DNA of 40,300 bases from contig CABYMF010000011.1 in assembly GCA_902519955.1 (NCBI GenBank), positions 1-40,300 of the forward strand, in the 5' to 3' direction. Below the pieces are notes generated by a model. The model saw nothing but the letters and a program-made list of their open reading frames with translations, was not told the DNA's origin and did no database searches. Both the position numbers and the translations under genes were made by a program. Source of the DNA: an uncultured Bacteroidota bacterium. Its GTDB lineage: Bacteria > Bacteroidota > Bacteroidia > Flavobacteriales > Flavobacteriaceae. Shown here in pieces: positions 38,065-40,300 of the stretch (within the stretch, counting starts at the first letter, position 1; every line of letters starts with the position of its first letter).

Positions 38065-38660
38065 TAGTATCTTAATTTATTTGCAAAAGCTGAGATTTGA
38101 TCCTTTTTGTTAATGAGATAATCTATATCATCAAAACCATTTGACATATTACTCTTCTTGTAGGTGCTAATTTCAAATTTTTCCTTTTTATCAGAGCTAA
38201 CAATTTTAAAATCCTGATTTTCTAGATTTATTTCAAAATTACTTTTTGAATTTTTATCAATTTCTGAGAAGATTTCTGCCAAGAAAGGTTCACTAACCTG
38301 GATTGGTAGTACACCGATATTTAAACAATTATTTTTAAAAATATCTGCAAAGAAGCTTGATACAACTGCTCTGAACCCATAATCATAAATTGCCCAAACA
38401 GCATGTTCTCTTGATGAGCCACAACCAAAATTTTTACCAGCAATTAAAATTTTTCCTTGAAAATCTTTATTATTTAAAGGAAATGAATCCACCAATAAAT
38501 CATCTGAATCATATTTCCAATCTCTAAAAAGATTATCGCCAAATCCTTTTCTCTCAGTTGCTTTTAGAAACCTTGCGGGAATTATTTGATCTGTATCAAC
38601 ATTATCAATGTTGAGCGGAACAGCAGTGCTATTTAATATATTGAATTTATCGTAAGCCAT
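38064..38660 (-). CDS. leuD: 3-isopropylmalate dehydratase, small subunit
   Basis: A 198-residue protein of normal length. It has the aconitase swivel-domain signatures: DQIIPARFLK near the N-terminus, and GKNFGCGSSREHAVWAIYDYGF, followed by FKNNCLNIGVLP. It pairs with LeuC to isomerise 2- to 3-isopropylmalate, and in the citramalate route citramalate to 3-methylmalate. It starts 1 nt after leuC and its stop shares one base with the start codon of the citramalate-synthase-like gene. Confidence 0.95.
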   Translation of the reverse strand: MAYDKFNILNSTAVPLNIDNVDTDQIIPARFLKATERKGFGDNLFRDWKYDSDDLLVDSFPLNNKDFQGKILIAGKNFGCGSSREHAVWAIYDYGFRAVVSSFFADIFKNNCLNIGVLPIQVSEPFLAEIFSEIDKNSKSNFEINLENQDFKIVSSDKKEKFEISTYKKSNMSNGFDDIDYLINKKDQISAFANKLRY

Positions 38661-38661
38661 A

Positions 38662-40053
38662 TCATATAATATCTCTTGGGTCAGTTATTTCTCCTGTTAT
38701 AGCAGTTGCTGCAGCTACTAGAGGGCTAGCCAGAAGTGTTCTTGCTCCAGGCCCTTGTCTTCCTTCAAAATTTCTATTAGTAGTGCTCACAGCATATTTA
38801 CCTTTTGGAATTTTATCATCATTCATAGCTAGACAAGCAGAACAACCTGGCTCTCTAAGTTTAAAACCTGACTGAGTAAGAATATCAAGTATTCCCTCAT
38901 CTTTAATACTTTTTAGAACTTTATGTGAACCTGGAACCAACCAAGCATCTATGTTATCAGACTTTTTCTTCCCCTTGATTAAACTAGCAAAAGTTCTAAA
39001 ATCTTCGATTCTACCATTTGTACAACTTCCAAGGAACACATAGTCAATTTTTTTTCCAATCATTTTATCACCTTCGTTAAACTCCATGTATTCAAGCGCT
39101 TTCTTATAAGATGATTTTGATTCAGACTTATCAGCCTCTGGAATTGATTTTGATATCGGGATAGCCATACCAGGATTAGTCCCATATGTGATCATAGGTT
39201 CAATGTCTTCTGCTTTAAAATTATATTCCTTATCAAAGGTTGCATCTTTATCAGTTTTTAGGGTCATCCAATAACTCATTGCTCTTTCCCATTCAGCTTC
39301 TTTTGGAGCATATTCTTTCCCTTTTATATACTCAAATGTCTTTTCATCTGGAGCAATCATTCCTCCACGTGCCCCCATTTCTATACTTAAATTACAAACT
39401 GTCATCCTCCCTTCCATAGACATGTCTCTAAAAACACTTCCAGTATATTCTACAAAATACCCGGTAGCACCTGATGAAGATAATTTTGAAATTATATAAA
39501 TAGCAACATCTTTTGGTGTAACATTACTTGAAAGTTTTCCATCTATATTAATCTTCATTTTCATTGGTTTTTGTTGCATAATTGTTTGACACGCTAAAAC
39601 CATCTCAACCTCTGAAGTTCCAATCCCAAAAGCAATTGCACCAAAAGCACCGTGTGTAGAAGTATGTGAGTCTCCACATACAATTGTTAAACCAGGTTGA
39701 GTAATTCCATTTTCTGGTCCTATGACGTGAACAATTCCATTTTTTTTATGACCAAGTCCCCAGAAATCAATTCCGTGTTTATTACAATTTTTTTCCAAAG
39801 TCTTTACTTGCATTGCTGAAAGTCTATCTTTAATAGGTAAATGTTGATTTGTTGTTGGAGTGTTATGATCAGCTGTTGCATAAGTTCTTTGGGGATACAT
39901 TACTTTTAGATTTCTATTTTTTAGCCCAACAAATGCAACTGGACTAGTAACTTCATGTATGAAGTGTTTATCTATAAAGAGAACATCAGGTCCATCTTCA
40001 ATTCTTTCAATCACATGAGAATCCCAAACTTTATCAAAAAGTGTTTCACCCAT
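38662..40053 (-). CDS. leuC: 3-isopropylmalate dehydratase, large subunit
   Basis: A 463-residue protein from ATG 40051-40053 ([15 protein letters not shown]), which matches the family start and overlaps the leuA stop by 8 nt. The frame continues 15 codons upstream but that part has no homology to LeuC. The [4Fe-4S] ligands are C344 in FLGSCTNGR, and C404 and C407 in [27 protein letters not shown] is the usual substrate segment. With LeuD it forms isopropylmalate isomerase, shared by the leucine and (inferred) citramalate branches. Confidence 0.95.
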   Translation of the reverse strand: MGETLFDKVWDSHVIERIEDGPDVLFIDKHFIHEVTSPVAFVGLKNRNLKVMYPQRTYATADHNTPTTNQHLPIKDRLSAMQVKTLEKNCNKHGIDFWGLGHKKNGIVHVIGPENGITQPGLTIVCGDSHTSTHGAFGAIAFGIGTSEVEMVLACQTIMQQKPMKMKINIDGKLSSNVTPKDVAIYIISKLSSSGATGYFVEYTGSVFRDMSMEGRMTVCNLSIEMGARGGMIAPDEKTFEYIKGKEYAPKEAEWERAMSYWMTLKTDKDATFDKEYNFKAEDIEPMITYGTNPGMAIPISKSIPEADKSESKSSYKKALEYMEFNEGDKMIGKKIDYVFLGSCTNGRIEDFRTFASLIKGKKKSDNIDAWLVPGSHKVLKSIKDEGILDILTQSGFKLREPGCSACLAMNDDKIPKGKYAVSTTNRNFEGRQGPGARTLLASPLVAAATAITGEITDPRDII

Positions 40054-40300
40054 AGCTAATATTTTTTTTCTGAAGTATTGATGGAAAATCTGAATCATTT
40101 ACCTCCTTCTTTTGATCAGCAACAACTAAAAATTCTCCATAAACATCATCTAACTCTTTTTTTGTAAGATTAACTCCAAACTCTTTCATTCTGAAAGCAA
40201 GTGCAGCTCTACCACTTCTAGCAGTTAAAACAATTGAAGATTTATTGACGCCAACATCAATTGGATCTATTATTTCATAAGTTTCCCTCTTCTTAATAAC
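40046..40300 (-). CDS. leuA: 2-isopropylmalate synthase, C-terminal fragment (gene continues beyond window)
   Basis: Eighty-four codons plus a TGA (40046-40048) are visible; the 5' part lies beyond the right edge. The residues [20 protein letters not shown], followed by [12 protein letters not shown] and [18 protein letters not shown], match the end of the catalytic and linker part of LeuA. The protein ends about 18 residues later, so it is the short form (about 390 residues in related bacteria) without the C-terminal leucine-binding regulatory domain. It condenses 2-oxoisovalerate with acetyl-CoA, the first step of leucine synthesis. The stop overlaps the leuC start by 8 nt. Confidence 0.88.
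   Translation of the reverse strand, partial: VIKKRETYEIIDPIDVGVNKSSIVLTARSGRAALAFRMKEFGVNLTKKELDDVYGEFLVVADQKKEVNDSDFPSILQKKNISYG

Noticed and set aside
40054-40098. Longer N-terminus for LeuC (15 extra codons)
   Set aside because: It lies inside the end of leuA in another frame and has no LeuC similarity; ATG 40053 fits the family.
1-40300. CRISPR arrays, insertion sequences, toxin-antitoxin, phage or defence genes
   Set aside because: No regularly spaced repeats, transposase, integrase or nuclease-like frames were seen on either strand; every gene but one could be assigned to an ordinary family.

Overview
The window is a gene-dense, AT-rich (roughly 30% GC by eye) chromosomal segment that most resembles a streamlined marine member of the Bacteroidota, probably Flavobacteriales. 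Four things point that way. The ftsK-lolA-lptG-ribB order is typical of that group. The GapN-type dehydrogenase, ProC and RibB are of the flavobacterial type. Candidate -7 boxes match TAnnTTTG. Secreted Zn-peptidases with short signal peptides ending in Q are frequent. No insertion sequence, prophage, CRISPR array, toxin-antitoxin pair or other island signature was found, and no gap exceeds about 190 bases.

Layout. (1) 1-2462, minus strand: a truncated sterol-desaturase-family membrane hydroxylase and a secreted M1 aminopeptidase. (2) 2556-11051, plus strand: six tightly packed genes, namely a secreted HExxHxxGxxH metalloprotease, an M14 carboxypeptidase, an Nramp-like transporter whose usual metal-site residues are missing, and PxpA, PxpB and PxpC (5-oxoprolinase). 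(3) 11041-14266, minus strand: an unrecognised secreted protein, an SLC13 symporter, tRNA-Ser(UGA) with a strong hairpin terminator, and proC. (4) 14354-15127, plus strand: a TSUP exporter. (5) 15117-22022, minus strand: RibBA with a degenerate cyclohydrolase domain, LptG/F, LolA, FtsK and an NhaC antiporter. (6) 22117-24967, plus strand: a short TilS and DsbD. (7) 24969-27066, minus strand: a nitroreductase and a class 3-like aldehyde dehydrogenase. (8) 27259-35483, plus strand: ilvD-ilvB-ilvN-ilvC-ilvA-gapN. (9) 35480-40300, minus strand: leuA (C-terminus only), leuC, leuD, a citramalate-synthase-like gene and leuB.

How the genes fit together. Regions 8 and 9 cover all the dedicated steps from pyruvate, threonine and acetyl-CoA to the 2-oxoacid precursors of valine, leucine and isoleucine. 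2-Oxobutyrate for isoleucine could come from threonine (IlvA) or from pyruvate plus acetyl-CoA (CimA, then LeuCD and LeuB). GapN may supply NADPH for IlvC. Region 2 reads as a peptide-scavenging operon ending in conversion of pyroglutamate to glutamate; the Nramp-like protein is a candidate importer for that pathway.

Most of the window is ordinary core metabolism. The best second-look items are the Nramp-like/Pxp operon, the citramalate synthase beside a short LeuA and IlvA, the overlap or abutment of all four convergent gene pairs, and a 9-G tract in ilvA. Nothing here is clearly a wholly new system.
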